From Viola odorata (taxonomy: Eukaryota > Streptophyta > Magnoliopsida > Malpighiales > Violaceae): a stretch of DNA of 64,000 nucleotides. A model generated the notes under the pieces. That model searched no databases and was not told where the DNA came from. It worked only from the letters and a program-made list of their open reading frames with translations. The stretch covers positions 630,001 to 694,000 of the forward strand of contig OY829540.1 in NCBI GenBank assembly GCA_963691705.1. Direction: 5' to 3'. A program made the position numbers and the translations under genes. This document shows, piece by piece, positions 33,029 through 45,786 of this stretch. The first letter of the stretch is position 1; the number at the start of each line of letters is the position of its first letter.

Positions 33029-36000
33029 ATGTTAAATCGAATTGTCTTGAAAAACCCTATCTTTTCGGGCGAGGAAATTACCGCCGCAACTGAGGATGAG
33101 GTTAAGATCCCACACGGGTTAGCTCGTCTAGTGGAAAATTTAGAGAAAGAAATAGTTCCCCACCAGGAAGAGTTGGAAGAGATCGACTTGGGGGCAAGCG
33201 GTGAAAATCAGAGGATAGTCAAGATCGTGACAACCCTAAGCTCTATTCAGAGAGAAAAGTTAATCACCCTCCTCACAGAATATGCAGATGTGTTTGCATG
33301 GTCATACGAAGACATGCCAGGTCTCGATCCTGGTATAGTTGAGCATCGCATCCCATTAAAACCCGAGTTCAAGCCGGTAAAATAAAATCTACGAAGGATG
33401 CATCCTGACACCCTTCTAAAGATCAAAGAGGAAGCCGCAAAGCAACTAGACGCGGGTTTCCTGAGAGTTTCTGAATACCCAGAATGGGTCGCTAACATCG
33501 TGCTTGTGCCAAAGAAAGACGGGAAAGTCCGCATGTGTGTGGATTTTCGTGATCTCAATCGAGCAAGTCCTAAGGATGATTTCCCGCTCCCTCATATTGA
33601 TACCCTAGTAGACAATGTCGCCCATCATGACATGTTCTCCTTCATGGATGGGTTCTCGGGTTACAATCAGATCAAGATGGCTCCAGAAGATAGCGAGAAA
33701 ACAAATTTCATCACACCTTGGGGAACTTTCTGCTACAAGGCGATGCCCTTTGGACTAAAGAACGCAAGAGCCACATACCAGCATGTTGTTGTCACTCTTT
33801 TCCATGACATGATGAATAAGGAGGTTGAGATATACGTCGATGACATGATAGCCAAATCTCGTGGAACACAAGATCATATGGACATCTTGAGAAAGGTCTT
33901 CACAAGACTGAGGCAATTTCAGTGGCGGCTGAATCCAACCAAATGTACTTTTAGGGTAACATCCGGAAAATTGTTAGGATTCATTGTCAGCAGTAGAGGC
34001 ATAGAGGTAGACCCCGACAAAGTAAGGGCAATTCAGAAGCTACCTTCTCCTAAGACTGAAAAGGAGGTACGAAGTTTCTTGGGGCGTATCAACTATATTG
34101 CCCGCTTCATCAGCCAGCTGACGCTCACTTGCGAGCCAATGTTCAGAATGCTAAGGAAGAACGAAGATGCTGAATGGGATGAGGACTGCCAAGGAGCATT
34201 CGGGAAGATCAAAGCATATTTGCAGAGTCCTCCAGTTTTAGTCCCTCCTACGCTAGGACGTCCTTTACTGGAGTACTTGACAGTCACGGCCAGTGTTATG
34301 GGATGTGTTCTAAGACAGCACGATGAATCTGGAAGACGTGAGCAAGCCATTTACTACTTGAGTAAGAAGTTCAACCAGTGTGAAATACACTACTCCTCGT
34401 TAGAACGAACTTGTTGCGCCCTGGCATGGAGCGCTCGAAGACTCAGACAATACATGTTGTATTACACGACATGGTTGATTTCTCGCATGGATCCTCTAAA
34501 GTATATCTTCGAGAAGCCTTACTTGTCAAGCCGCATCTGTAGATGGCAAGTCTTGCTTGCCAAATACAAGATCTTCTATGTGACGCGAAAGGCGGTTAAA
34601 GCAAGCGCCCTTGCCGATCACTTAGCCGACCATGCTCTCGATGAGTATGAGCCTCTAGAGTTTGACTTCCCTGATGAAGATATCATGATTATCGACGCGG
34701 AATACAGAGATGATGCCAAAGAAGATGATTGGTGGACCATGTTCTTTGATAGCGCTGCAAATCTCTTGGGAAACGGAGTGGGTGCTGTTGTCATAGCCTC
34801 GAATGGTCTTCAATTCCCCACAGCATGCAAATTGAACATCCCGTGTACAAACAACATCGCCGAGTATGAGGCATGTATCAGCGGGCTAATGATTGCGATT
34901 GATTTAAAGGTGAAGAAATTGAAAGTCTTCGGAGACTTAGCCCTCATCATTTATCAAGCCCAAGATTTATGGCAGACCAGGGATTCAAAGCTGGTACCTT
35001 ATCAGAGGCTGCTCACCAAACTCATAAAAGAGTTTGATGAAACCAGGTTCGATCGGATCGATCGAGAAAAGAATTGTTTCGCAGACGCATTAGCCACCTT
35101 GGCTTCAATGTTCAAATTGGAATGCGGAATAATGCTTCAGCCACTAAGGGTAGAAGTGAGGGAGACGCCGACATGTTGCGCTGCCTTAGAAGATGAGCCT
35201 GATGGGGAGCCATGGTACCATGATCTAGTATGCTTCATCAAACATCAGGAATACCCACTGAGGGTAAGCTAGAGTAGCAAGAAGACTCTTCAGCGTCTGG
35301 CTTTAGACTTCTACCTTGATGGAGAAGTTCTATACAAGAGAAGAGCAAATGGAGTCTTACTTTGTTGTGTCACTACCTCTGAAGCCAAGAAGATCATAGC
35401 TGAAATCCATTATGAAGTTTGCTCCACACATGCTAGTGGTCATATGATGGCGAGGTAGATCATGAGCCGAGGCTATTTTTGGCTCACCATTGAGCGAGAT
35501 TGCATCGACTACTTTAGGAGATGCCACAAGTGCCAAATTTACTCCGATCATCTCAACGTCCCTCTAGCTCCTCTTTTTAACATGACATTGCCTTGCCCTT
35601 TCGCAATTTGGGGAGTTGATATTATTGGTCAAATCCATCCAAAGGCTTCTAATGGTCATCACTTCATCCTTGTCGCGATCGATTACTTTACCAAATGGGT
35701 GGAAGCTGCCTCCTACTCGAACATCACTACTAAAACGACCATGCGGTTCATTGAGAAGAACATCATCTGTCACTATGGGGTCCCTAAGACGATCATCATA
35801 GATAATAGCACTAATCTGAATGGGAAACTAATCAGCGACCTCTGCCAGCGGTGGAAGATTAAGCATCGAAACTCTTCACCGTACCGACCAAAGATGAATG
35901 GCGCAGTCGAGGCCGCCAATAAAAACTTGAAAAAGATCATCCAGAAGATGGTCATCACTCACAAGGATTGGCACGACATGCTTCCTTTTGCTCTACACAC

Positions 36001-36460
36001 TTATCGGATTGCAATTCGTACCTCTACAGGAGCAACTCCTTACTCCCTGGTCTACGATATAGAACTGGTGATTCCTCTCGAGGTGGAAATTCCTTCTCTC
36101 CGAGTTTTAGCAGAATCTGGAGTTGAAGAGTCCGATTGGGAAAGAGTTAGATACGAACAACTGAATCTAATCTCGGAGAAACGATTGGTTGCCATGTGTC
36201 ATGCTCAATTGTATCAGAAGAGGATGGCTAACGCCTACAATAAGAAGGTACGTCCTCGCAAGTTCAAAGTCGGGGATCTAGTGTTGAGGAAGATTCTCCT
36301 TCATCAAGATGAGGGTCAAGGGAAATGGGCCCCACGATATAAAGGTCCATATGTAGTCAAGAACGCATTCTCAAGAGGCGCTATAACGCTCACCAACATG
36401 GATGGGGACGACTTACCAAGACTAGTGAACGCCGATGCTGTCAAGATGTACTTTGCTTAG
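33029..36460 (+). pseudogene. E2 reverse transcriptase, dual RNase H and integrase, three in-frame stops
   Basis: One frame runs from about 33029 to TAG 36460, broken only at TAA 33383, TAG 35270 and TAG 35456. RT has VPKKDGKVRMCVDFRDLN, FMDGFSGYNQI and YVDD (about 33.84 kb). The first RNase H carries YYLSKKFNQCE. The second RNase H has FFDSAAN, NNIAEYEAC and FADALATL; Ser and Leu replace Gly and Ser next to two acidic residues. Integrase has H-H-C-C (about 35.41-35.53 kb), WGVDIIG, IIDNSTNLNG (Ser for the usual Gly) and NGAVEAANK. The C-terminal part ends in a GPYVV...KMYFA segment. The second RNase H and its order place it in Tat/Ogre. Catalytic acids are kept, but the frame is closed. Confidence 0.9.
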
Positions 36461-38227
36461 AAATCGGCAGGTTCAATCAAAAGACATAGGGTTTTCTCAT
36501 GACAGGACCATTTTAATGCCTATTTTGAATCAATAAAATAAGATTTTTCCCAAAAAAATATAATAATAATAAAAATTGCATTTTTTTAAAAATTATTTCT
36601 TGGTCTTATTTCTTGAAACGACAAAAGAAATGCCAGTAAATTCTGGACAACCTTTTGAGTCATACAAACTGCGTGTAAACTAATATCACTAACCAATGCT
36701 AGTTTTACAGGAATAGAATGTTTTCTGATCATTTACAATGGTGGACTCCTTGCATTCACATTGTCAAAACATGGGTTCCAATCAACATACTTAATACGGT
36801 CTTGTTCTGTGATATAGCGACATTCCCAACCTATACGGTTTCTGATTGCGAATTCAAAACTCGACCACGACCAAATCTTTCATGTTTTGAATTGGATCAC
36901 CACAAGCAAGATCTCTCCGTGTACACGCGCAATGATAATACGATTGGTGAGCCAGTAAGCACAGATGTTGAAGGGATTGCATTCACTTGTTCTATCTGCA
37001 ATCCCTTGCTACAAAAGCTAGAGTGTTGGAGCTTCTCCGCAAAGAAGTAACTGGCCAGATTTCCCAGTGACAATTGGAATCTCTAGTTCCATCGCTCAGG
37101 ATGTTCAAGCCATACTTCTTGAGCCAACCATCAGTCATTGGTCATCCTCGACATAGAATATTTCTCCTCGCCGAGAGCAGTCAAGGAGCGAATCGAAAAT
37201 TTTCAAGATGATCCTTCGGTCACCATAATGAGCTGGTTTCCTTGTAGAACATCTTGCATTTACAAACAACCAGTCGCAAAGTTCATTCCGAGCTCATCTT
37301 TCTTTGGCAACCTGGCCGAATTTAGGAGTAATGCAGCTGTTTCGGAGAGTGGATCCTCATGAAAAGATCGCGCAGTTAATTTCTAGCAAGGAGATATCGT
37401 CCGATCATAAAACACCATTCAAGAGCTTAACAATCATCCTTCGAGATGTCGTGATCGACTATGGCGGAACTGTTAGAAATATTTGCAGCAATATTATCAT
37501 CTAATTTTAGCACAAATGATGCTGGATCAGAATCATACGGTCAATCCCTTGCTGATGAACCTGTCTGATCGTTAGCTACTTGTTGCACATATCCAGAGAA
37601 GTTCACTTTTCCTCTCAACCTTTTTAATTTTAGCCATCATACAATCATTATGCATTCATTCCCACATTGGGGGCAGCTGTTTAATTATACATAAATTTTT
37701 GTGAGTGGTCATGCCCTCACGTTTTGTCTATAAAACCGTTAAGAGTTTTTGGCTTTATAATTTGTAAACAAAATTCTTTGAATAAAATCCACACTACCCT
37801 CAAATTTTTTTCAAACCTTCCTTAAATTGAGCATGTTCAACATGTTATTGCATCAAGGATGACTTGTACATCCATTCAAAATTGTATGACATGCATGATC
37901 TCGCCTGCTAGCTCTTATATCTGCAGCATGTTTAGACGAAAGCGGTTATAAATACATCCCTGTGAGCATTTTGGGCCTTCACGCCATACTTCTTTCATGA
38001 GTGCAAATGCCAAACTAAGTGCTAGTTAGATTTGCATAATATCTAGGGTACATGCACCATTAGACATGGGATAGCTATAAGATGACAGGGGACTTTGCTC
38101 TTTTCTTCCACCTTTCTTTGGTCTTCTCATTCTTTTATCTTTAAACACTTGCCTTTGCTTTCTATTCGATTCATTTCTTTTCTAAGCCGCTTGTAAAATC
38201 TCTTGCTTCCACCTGAACTCCATAAAT
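36461..38227 (+). other. E2 3' untranslated region, first part
   Basis: About 1.8 kb with no recognisable gene. Short frames at 36718-37050 and 37138-37504 have no domain I know and overlap each other's context, so I do not call them. Ogre-type elements typically have a long untranslated stretch here. Confidence 0.55.
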
Positions 38228-38755
38228 AATGAGTAGTGCCTAACTGAGGTTGTTAACCGAAGGTAAGGTGCACATCGAACTTGGTTTGCGCCAGAGGGAT
38301 TGTGAAATCTCCGAGGATTGCTGATGGTCAATGCCGGAAGGAGGCAAAAAAAAAACAAAATCAAAAATCAAGACTTGAAGGCCTCTGCCGAAGACGGAAA
38401 TGACGACAGACCAGACAAAAAAAACATGTACTTGTTTTGCTTGCTTAAAAAAATAAAATAGAAATAAAATCAAATCAAATCAAAAAAGTGTTCAAAGAAC
38501 ACAATCAATAAAAAGTAGGAGTAAGTAAAAAAATGGTCCAAAGTCAACAAGAAATGGTCTAAAAAAAAGGGAGAGATCATTTCTAATGAAAATTCAAAAA
38601 CTGGCACTTTGTCAACAACAAATGATGATCTCAAAAGTAAAAGAGATCATTCTCTGCAAAGATTCAAAAACCAGTGCGCTTTGTCAACAACAAATGACTA
38701 AAGAACTTGTACACCTTACCTCCGGCTCGCAACCTCAGTTGTGCGCTACTCATTA
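38228..38755. repeat. Inverted repeat with arms of about 47 bp in the E2 3' region
   Basis: The arm at 38228-38274 reads AATGAGTAG, ... AACTGAGGTTG ..., AGGTAAGGTG. Its reverse complement lies at about 38707-38755 with most positions identical. The 430 bases between hold A-rich tracts and two copies of a unit of about 57 bases (38573-38627 and 38642-38697) with a shared CTTTGTCAACAACAAATGA core. Confidence 0.75.
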
Positions 38756-39620
38756 AAACCCTTTTTTTCTTTCTACTAAAAACCACTTCCTTGCTAAACA
38801 GATTCTTTCTTTCCCTTCTTTCTATCCACTTCATTTCTTTTCCCTTGCAAAGTCCTCTTGATTATTAGAAGGCCCATGCATGAGCATCTTCATTTGAAGT
38901 TTATTCACTCAGATTGACATTGCAAATCTGATTTTGTGCTATGTTTGTTGCATTTTTATGAGTGTAAACACGTAGCCTTATTTCTGAGTGTGAGCGCAAA
39001 CACCAATATATGGTGAGGATTGCTTACGTCTACATGATGTGGGAAAGTCTTGTCCTTGAGGTCGTTATCTCCTGGGTAAGATGCAGATGCTTTTCTAGGC
39101 TTGTATCAAACATGCTTGTATGACAGAAAGTTGGATGACAAGTTCTCCAAAAATGCATAAATCTGTTGAACTTTCTCTTGATAAGAAAGTTGTTTTATCT
39201 TAACAAAATGTCTGGGGGTGAATCTTAGGGTAGTGTGGGAATACTTTCATATACAACACATATTATTGATATTTTTTCCACATATTAATTGCACTGTTCT
39301 TTCCCATCCATATTACGCCGTGTTTGCTCTTTTCCTATTTGCAGAATACAAATATAGGAGGAAACTCCAGCAAAATCTCACAAAAAATGAGGTTTCGATG
39401 AAAAAACCGCCATCCTAACCTCGACATCGGAAAACCCAATCAGGTTATGGAAATTCCGGTGGCACCAAATCCGGAACAACAATTACAGTTTCTACAAGGT
39501 ATCCGAATAGACATAACAAGCTCGAAGCACTGATCTATATTTTCACAAGATGTCCGACGAGAGTCATTGACATCTGAGCAAAAAGCTACATTAGCGTCAA
39601 ACAACACTCAAGCAACAACA
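38756..39620 (+). other. E2 3' untranslated region, second part
   Basis: C/T-rich then AT-rich sequence between the inverted repeat and the 57-bp array, without a supported gene. Confidence 0.5.
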
Positions 39621-40220
39621 ACAGACTACGAGTACTACCCTCGCCGGAGCTGAGTTTACTTTTCTGCATCAACAACAACGGACTACGAGTACTACCCTCG
39701 CTGGAGCTGAGTTTACTTTTCTGCATCAACAACAACGGACTACGAGTACTACCCTCGCCGGAGCTGAGTTTACTTTTCTGCATCAACAGCAATGGACTAC
39801 GAGTACTACCCTCGCCGGAGCTGAGTTTACTTTTCTGCATCAACAACAATGGACTACGAGTACTACCCTCGCCGGAGATGAGTTTACTTTTCTGCATCAA
39901 CAGCAACAAACTACGAGTACTACCCTCGTCGGAGCTGAGTTTGCTTTTCTACATCAACAACAATGGACTACGAGTGCTACCCTCGCCGGAGCTGAGTTTA
40001 CTTTTCTGCATCAACAGCAACAGACTACGAGTGCTACCCTCGCTGGAGCTGAGTTTACTTTTCTGCATCAACAACAACAGACTACGAGTGCTACCCTCAC
40101 CGAAGTTGAGTCTACTTTTCCCCATCAGTGAAAGGACTACTAGTATTACCCTCTCCTGGATCTGAATTCACTTTCAAGCACCATCACTGAAGGACTACGA
40201 GTACTACCCTCACCCAGATG
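39621..40220 (+). repeat. 57-bp tandem array in the E2 3' region
   Basis: About nine regular copies and one or two degenerate ones, each holding ACTACGAGTACTACCCTCG, then CCGGAGCTGAGTTTACTTTT, then CTGCATCAACAACAAC. Because 57 is 19 codons, frames stay open on both strands (39586-39909 minus and 39878-40165 plus), but these 19-residue repeats are a by-product. The position just before the 3' LTR matches the array of element F. Confidence 0.9.
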
Positions 40221-40321
40221 AAATTTACCGCCGCTCGCCCCACTCTCAGGGAAGTTTGCATTTACCTTCCGCGTGCATTTACATTTCGCATTTTAAAAAC
40301 ATCGGTGGTACAGGGGCAACC

Positions 40322-40388
40322 ATCTTTACTGCTCATCAAAAATCTCAGTTGCACATTTTTCTTGATGAGACAGTAAAGAGGGGGCAAC
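40322..40388 (+). other. Hairpin and polypurine tract before the E2 LTR
   Basis: TCTTTACT (40323-40330) pairs with AGTAAAGA (40372-40379), and CTCATCAA (40332-40339) with TTGATGAG (40362-40369). That is 16 pairs with a one- or two-base bulge and a 22-base loop. The polypurine tract AAAGAGGGGGCAAC abuts the LTR. The same layout precedes the F LTR. Confidence 0.75.
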
Positions 40389-42342
40389 TGTTGCTACCCG
40401 AATTTTGATTTTGTCACAAGCGTTTTTGCATTTTTATTGTCAATTTTCTAAAACCGTATTCCTGTTTATTTTTGTCCATCTGTTACTTATTTTTATGTCT
40501 CATGAAATTCATATTTTATTTCGTATTCTTTTTCACGTCTTTAATGTTTTTCCGTTCGAGCCATAGATTGAATATTTCCGCCTATTTTTATATTTTATGT
40601 TTTCGCCTCGTATCATTTTATTTATGTCATTTTATTTCACATTTTGGTATTTCCCATTCGAGTTTTTATCAATTTTAAGCGAGATTTGTCGTACCGATAA
40701 TTCGAACTATTTAAAAAATTATAATTCCTTTTCCCTTCCCATCTCATCATCACCGTTGATCACAATGACTTTTTTCTTCAAACTCGTCCAACAACCATCT
40801 CCTTCCACCCGGGGCCTCCAAGCTTCATTTAATGCCTCTCTATGTTTTTCAAAAAGCCTACTCCCTCAGCCTATAGCTCCTCAATCGTTGCCATCACTCA
40901 CCTGCCCTCTCATCAGCACCTCCTCCCATCATCGCCACTGCTCGTCTTCACGCTCTCCTCGAGCCTCACGTCCGCGATGATCACGCGCAGCAACTGCTCC
41001 AAATTCACTCGGAAGAATGCCTATAAATAGCGAGCTTGCACGAACATTTTGCCTCGCTAATTCATGAACATTCTCTCCCTCGCTAGCGCTGGTTCACTAG
41101 CACGAACAGCTGCCTACTTCAACCTAAGGTTGAAGTTACTCACAATTGAAATTTTTGAGCTTGTTTCGCGCTTTTTCTAATTATTTTTTCCAAAATTCGT
41201 TTGGTCGTGTTTTCAAATGATAATTAGCCATTTTGATTTTAAATAAATTTTATGTGATATGTAGGATAATTACAACACTTTAGTTTACTCAATCGTTGGC
41301 TAATTCGAGCCAATTTTGAATTTTCTATTTATTTAGTTTAAACTCGTTTTTGATTTAATCCCCACGGTTTCGGGTTGAATTTTCTTGCTGTGATGGTATG
41401 TATGGGTTGCTGTGGGAATGAAGTTTTTTTTCGGCCTATTTCGGGCCATGATCGAGGTCATTCCTTCCTTGGTCATCGGCAATGGCGCCGACACACAAGG
41501 AAGGTGACGATGAACAGTGTTTGTTTTTTTGAATTAATCTTGGGCCAAGGCAGGCCCAAGAAGAAGGACGCGGGCGTGGTGCCCGCGTGAGAGAGAGATG
41601 CTTGGTCAGCTCAGGCCCAGCGCAAGGAAAGGAAAGCTGGGCTTCTTGAGCCCAGCTGAAGAGAGGGAAGCGTGGGCTGCTTCAGCCAACGCGGACAGCC
41701 AGCCCAGTGGGCTGAGCCCAATTTTGGCCCATCGCGTAATTTTTTGCACCAATTTATCGTGTGCTTATAATGTGTAATTAATTATTTTTGCATGTTCTGA
41801 ATGCTTAAGTAATTATTTTCGCTTACTTTTAAAATTGTCTAATATGTTAAACATTTATCTGTTTTTCAATTATTTATCTCTCGTACTAATAATCTCATTT
41901 TTTAGGGTAAATCAATGCTTGTCCCTCCAACAAGTACAAGTTCTCTCCCTTTTATTTATTTTAATGTTTTTTTACAAGATCGTATGCATGATCACTTAGA
42001 AATGTTAGATTTAAATTCATATGTTGGGCATGATCATATAATTTAGGACCTTTTATGTTTCAAGCATGTTTTAAACACCTCTTATCTGGTAACCTTTTTT
42101 AGGATGAGACTCGGGTGCCTAACACCTTCCCGAGTCCATAAATCGACCCTGAACCGCTATTCTCGGGTTCAACCCCATCTTGCCTTAGCTTTTTATTTTT
42201 TTATGCCATGACTTTAGGTTCCCTAGACCTAGAAACAAAATAGGGTGACGACTTCGTTGCATTATGTGAGATGAGTCCAATTTCATCTCACATCTCGTCC
42301 CAATTCCGCGTCGCACAAAAATACCAAGAAGGGGGTGCGACA
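40389..42342 (+). mobile_element. E2 3' LTR (about 1.95 kb)
   Basis: It begins TGTTGCTACCCGAATTTTGA and ends GGGTGCGACA. TATAAATA at 41022-41029 gives the plus-strand direction. The final part (GACTCGGGTGCCTAACACC, CCGAGTCCATAA near 42.11 kb) matches the F LTR, so the two elements are related. No coding region is inside. The flank after 42342 does not look like DCAF1. Confidence 0.8.
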
Positions 42343-43446
42343 CCTTCCAAGGAAATCCTTGCAAAATCATTTTACACCAAAAGTGCTCAAAACTGTTCTT
42401 TTTCTATTTTTCGTGTTCATCTTTGGAACAATGTATCTTGAGTTTTATGTCTTCGTTTTCTTTGTTTCTTGAGTCTAACATATAGTAATTTGTCTCTAGT
42501 TTCTTGTGGTCTAATTCTCGGATTTTAATTCCATTGTTTGCCTGTTCAAAAGGTGAAAGTTCAGAGGTCTGCGCTCTTGGTGTTCTTGATGTCATGTTCA
42601 TGTGTGTTCTTGAGTGAGGCTTGTTGATCCATTTTTCTTTCAAATTGCTGGAGTGAGTGAGTTTTCCTTTAAACAAATATACTTCTCCCATCAGCAGCCA
42701 TCACAAGTCCCTCAACCATAAATGCAATCCCATGTACACCTATCAACTTTTGCAAGACAACCTTCCTTAATTTAAGGAAGTACCACCTACCCTACTTTCC
42801 ATCTCACCTCCAAGCCGTTGCAGCCACAAGAAAGGGCTGAATCTTAACCTCCTAAAACCCCAACTGCTCAGCTAGCAACCCAGCTATATACCCTACCAAA
42901 AGTCCTACACAAAGGCAAGATATATATAAAAAAATAAAAATAAAGAAACACCACATAAGTCCTAAACTAGGCACCATAAGTCTTAAACTTTTGAGTGACC
43001 TGTATTTCTTTGTTCTAAACTCATTTAAAGTCTTCTATTTTGTTTTGTGTCTTCAACTCCCAAGAGTCAAGTTTTAGTCTTTCCTAAACAACTATCTCTT
43101 TTTTTTTCTTTCTTTTGCAAGTTAGTCTTCCACTTTTTAATTTCCTCTCAACTATATTCATCCATTTCAGTTTTTGATTAATCTATCTTGAGTCTCTTGT
43201 CTTGTGTCCTTTTTATTGTTGAGTCTTATGTAGTTGAAACTTGAGGTGAAAGGAAATTGACGACGGTGGATACGAAAGTCACGCACCATCGCACGCATAA
43301 CTTGCAACACTCCTTTGTAGGCCAGAATTGAGAGATTTCGAGAGGATTTTTTTATACGAGTGCTTAAACACGAGGATAAACACGTGAGGGAGTAAAATAT
43401 TTTATTTCACTAACATTTTCTATGTGTGTAGGTACGACATTCCACC
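42343..43446 (+). other. Unassigned stretch before element G gag
   Basis: About 1.1 kb, AT-rich. The last 200 bases look like the leader of element G: TGTGTAGGTACGACATTCCACC comes directly before its ATG and contains a possible splice acceptor. No gene and no clear LTR end could be fixed here. Confidence 0.4.
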
Positions 43447-45026
43447 ATGTCCGACAAAAGTGTAGTTGGAAACAACGATGCTAAGTCCGACGAGGCCACC
43501 ATTTCCCTAGCCGCCAAGATGGATAATGTTCTTGATGAACAAAAGGAAATGAGGAATATGTTCAAGTCCCTCATGTTGTAGCTTGCTCAAGGCCAGCCGG
43601 CCGCGACTTCCTCATGTCCTCCACCACCCAAAACTCTACCTTCTAAACCTCATGAAGAGCCTAGCAAGAACCAAGTGACTTGTGAAATCGAAGGAGAGGG
43701 TTATGAAAATTATGGTGAAGATGAAGATCACCAAAGGGTGGCCAACTGTGGCTTCCCCAAGGTACTTACGACAGGTACCCGAAAATAAGGTGTTTTTCCA
43801 AACCTTGCCATATCCGAAGGCCACGCGAACAACATACGGGCACTTCATGCCCAAGGTATCAAGGGACAATATCAACGGTTCCAAGAGAGGCAAACAATTG
43901 GGCTACCACATGGCCAACATATTACCATTGACCCAACCATTAGTGGCATACCTAAGTTAGCGACCGAAGAAGTTATGGCCATGAGCGGCCCAACTCTCAT
44001 CCCACACCTCCATGCGCGAACCGATCCTCATCACCAACGAGAATTCTATGAGGGGTATTATGAAGAGCCTAATGATGATTTTGATGAGCTTAATGAGCAT
44101 GACCGGTTGAATAGTGTGAGAAGGAATATGAATTAAGAGCCTCGCCTTGATGATAACTTGGGTAGAATTAAGGTGCAAATCCCCATCTTCGAGGGAACTA
44201 CAGACCCATCCGAATATGTGAAGTGGGAGGGTAAGATTCAACAGATTTTCAATTGCCACCAATACACGAAATTGAAAAAGGTGAAACTCGTCGCAATGGA
44301 ATTTGATGGTTATGTCGTGAGTTGGTGGGAGAAGGTATGTAGGGAGAGACAAGGGGGGAGAGAGATTCGCACTTGGGAAGACATGAAGCAAGTCATAAGG
44401 GAGAGGTTTGTGCCATCATACTACAAGTGAGACTTGCAAAATCGATTGTAAGGTCTCAAGCAAGGGTCAAAATTTGTGGGCAATTATTTCAATGAGCTTG
44501 AGTCACTTCTCACCCAAACCAACACACATGAAGATGAAGAGGTAACTATGGCCCGATTTTTAAATGGTGTGCATGAGAAAATTAGATATAAACTTGAATT
44601 GCGTGATTTGTGAATTTGCAACCTATGTTACACTATGCACTCAAGGTAGAAGCACATGAGGCCAGCAAAAGGAAGAATTTCCCTAGCCGAAACACCAACA
44701 CTACCAACACCTACTTAAATCCCTCCAAGACACCATGGAAACCATACCAAAGTGACCAACCTAAAAACCCACCGTATACCAAACCAAATTCCCCGACACC
44801 AAAGCCTTACACACCTTACACCAAACCACCTCCTACTACAACACCAAATAACCAAAACACTCCCAATATACCACCTAGAAAACACTCTTCCAACATTGAA
44901 TGTTTCAAGTGTCGTGGGAGAGGGCACATCTCTTCCCAATGCCGAAACCGGGGGGTGATTGCCATTAGAGAGGGAGTGTATGAGACGGATAGTGAAGGAG
45001 ATCAGGTTTTTAATGAGGAGGTTTGA
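43447..45026 (+). pseudogene. Element G gag (Ty3/gypsy, zinc-knuckle type), several stops
   Basis: ATG 43447 (MSDKSVVGNND) opens a frame that continues past a TAG near 43579, a TAA near 44134, and a TGA (44428) and TAA near 44450. Capsid motifs are IPIFEGTTDPSEYVKWE, WWEKV, TWEDMKQVIRERFVPSYY and FNELESLLTQT. After a slip near 44.6 kb comes a Pro/Thr/Asn-rich linker (44.70-44.88 kb). The nucleocapsid knuckle CFKCRGRGHISSQC (CX2CX4HX4C, about 44.90 kb) is intact. The frame ends at 45026 just where an LTR-like TGTGATGC begins, so pol is absent: an LTR element appears to have inserted here or the rest is lost. The stops fit C-to-T changes in Gln and Arg codons. Confidence 0.8.
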
Positions 45027-45599
45027 TGTGATGCATTTTACGGGTATTTTTCCTTCCTTTCCTAGCCCCTTTTAGATCTTGATGCTACTAATTTACTCTT
45101 GTTTCCTTACTATTTGTAGATCTTGGCTTTTGGAGAGGAAATGCAAAAAAGATGCATTATTCACCAGATTCTGACGGATTTCGAGTGACTAGGCCTAGCT
45201 GCTCATCGCGCGCAAGCCAGCAGCACAAAAAAAGGAAAATTTTGGAAAATAAAATCTAAGATTCCAGTGAATTCTGCCATTATTCCCTACGATTCTCCAG
45301 TCAAAGCAAGGGATTTATTTCCCTTAGAATTAGGATTTCCTTTTATTATTTTATTCGCACTTGGGCCGACAGTGAAGATGAAAGAGACAAGATGGAGGAC
45401 AGCATCAATGATTATGACTAGATTAGATCAAGGCCAACATGTAAGGCACCAGAGGCACATAAGTGAAGAAGAAATGATGAAGGAGCTTGGCTTTCCTTTT
45501 CTAATTTTGGATTTTGTGAACAATGATGATAGTTTTCACAATTCTTGTTCTTCTTTCCAGATCTGATCTTCTTTTGAACATATAACAATGGAATGACCA

Positions 45600-45786
45600 C
45601 ATAAACTCATATATCTCATATCATCAGATCCAAGCAAGACTTAAATCATAAGATGAACCCATTACTAGAAAAACCAGCAGCCAGTAGTGACGATGGAAGA
45701 TAATAAATATGAATATGGAGAGGAGAGCCTTCAGATCTCAAGGAACTCACTTGATGATCTGAATGCTCTCAATGAAAGCACCAATT
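45600..45786 (-). mobile_element. Leader fragment of element D with primer-binding site
   Basis: Reading the minus strand away from the D LTR, TTGGTGCTTTCATTGAGAGC comes directly after the LTR end, exactly as in element B (61326-61345). It ends in a TGG-start PBS shape. The left limit of the fragment is not sharp. Confidence 0.5.

Larger units (their letters stand above)
26968..42342 (+). mobile_element. Element E2: Ogre-like Tat retrotransposon lacking its 5' LTR
   Basis: The plus-strand order is ORF1 (DUF7745-like), gag, protease, an intron-like gap, RT with RNase H and a second RNase H, integrase, a 3.9-kb untranslated 3' region, a tandem array, hairpin and polypurine tract, and a 3' LTR. 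This is the Ogre plan. There is no 5' LTR and no primer site. ORF1 starts mid-frame directly against a DCAF1 exon at about 26967, so the copy is 5'-truncated. All coding parts carry stops or slips. Confidence 0.8.

Noticed and set aside
36718..37504. Short plus-strand frames in the E2 3' region
   Set aside because: No recognisable domain and no continuity; the region is untranslated in Ogre-type elements.
39586..40165. Repeat proteins on both strands
   Set aside because: By-product of a 57-bp tandem unit; no start context and no domain.
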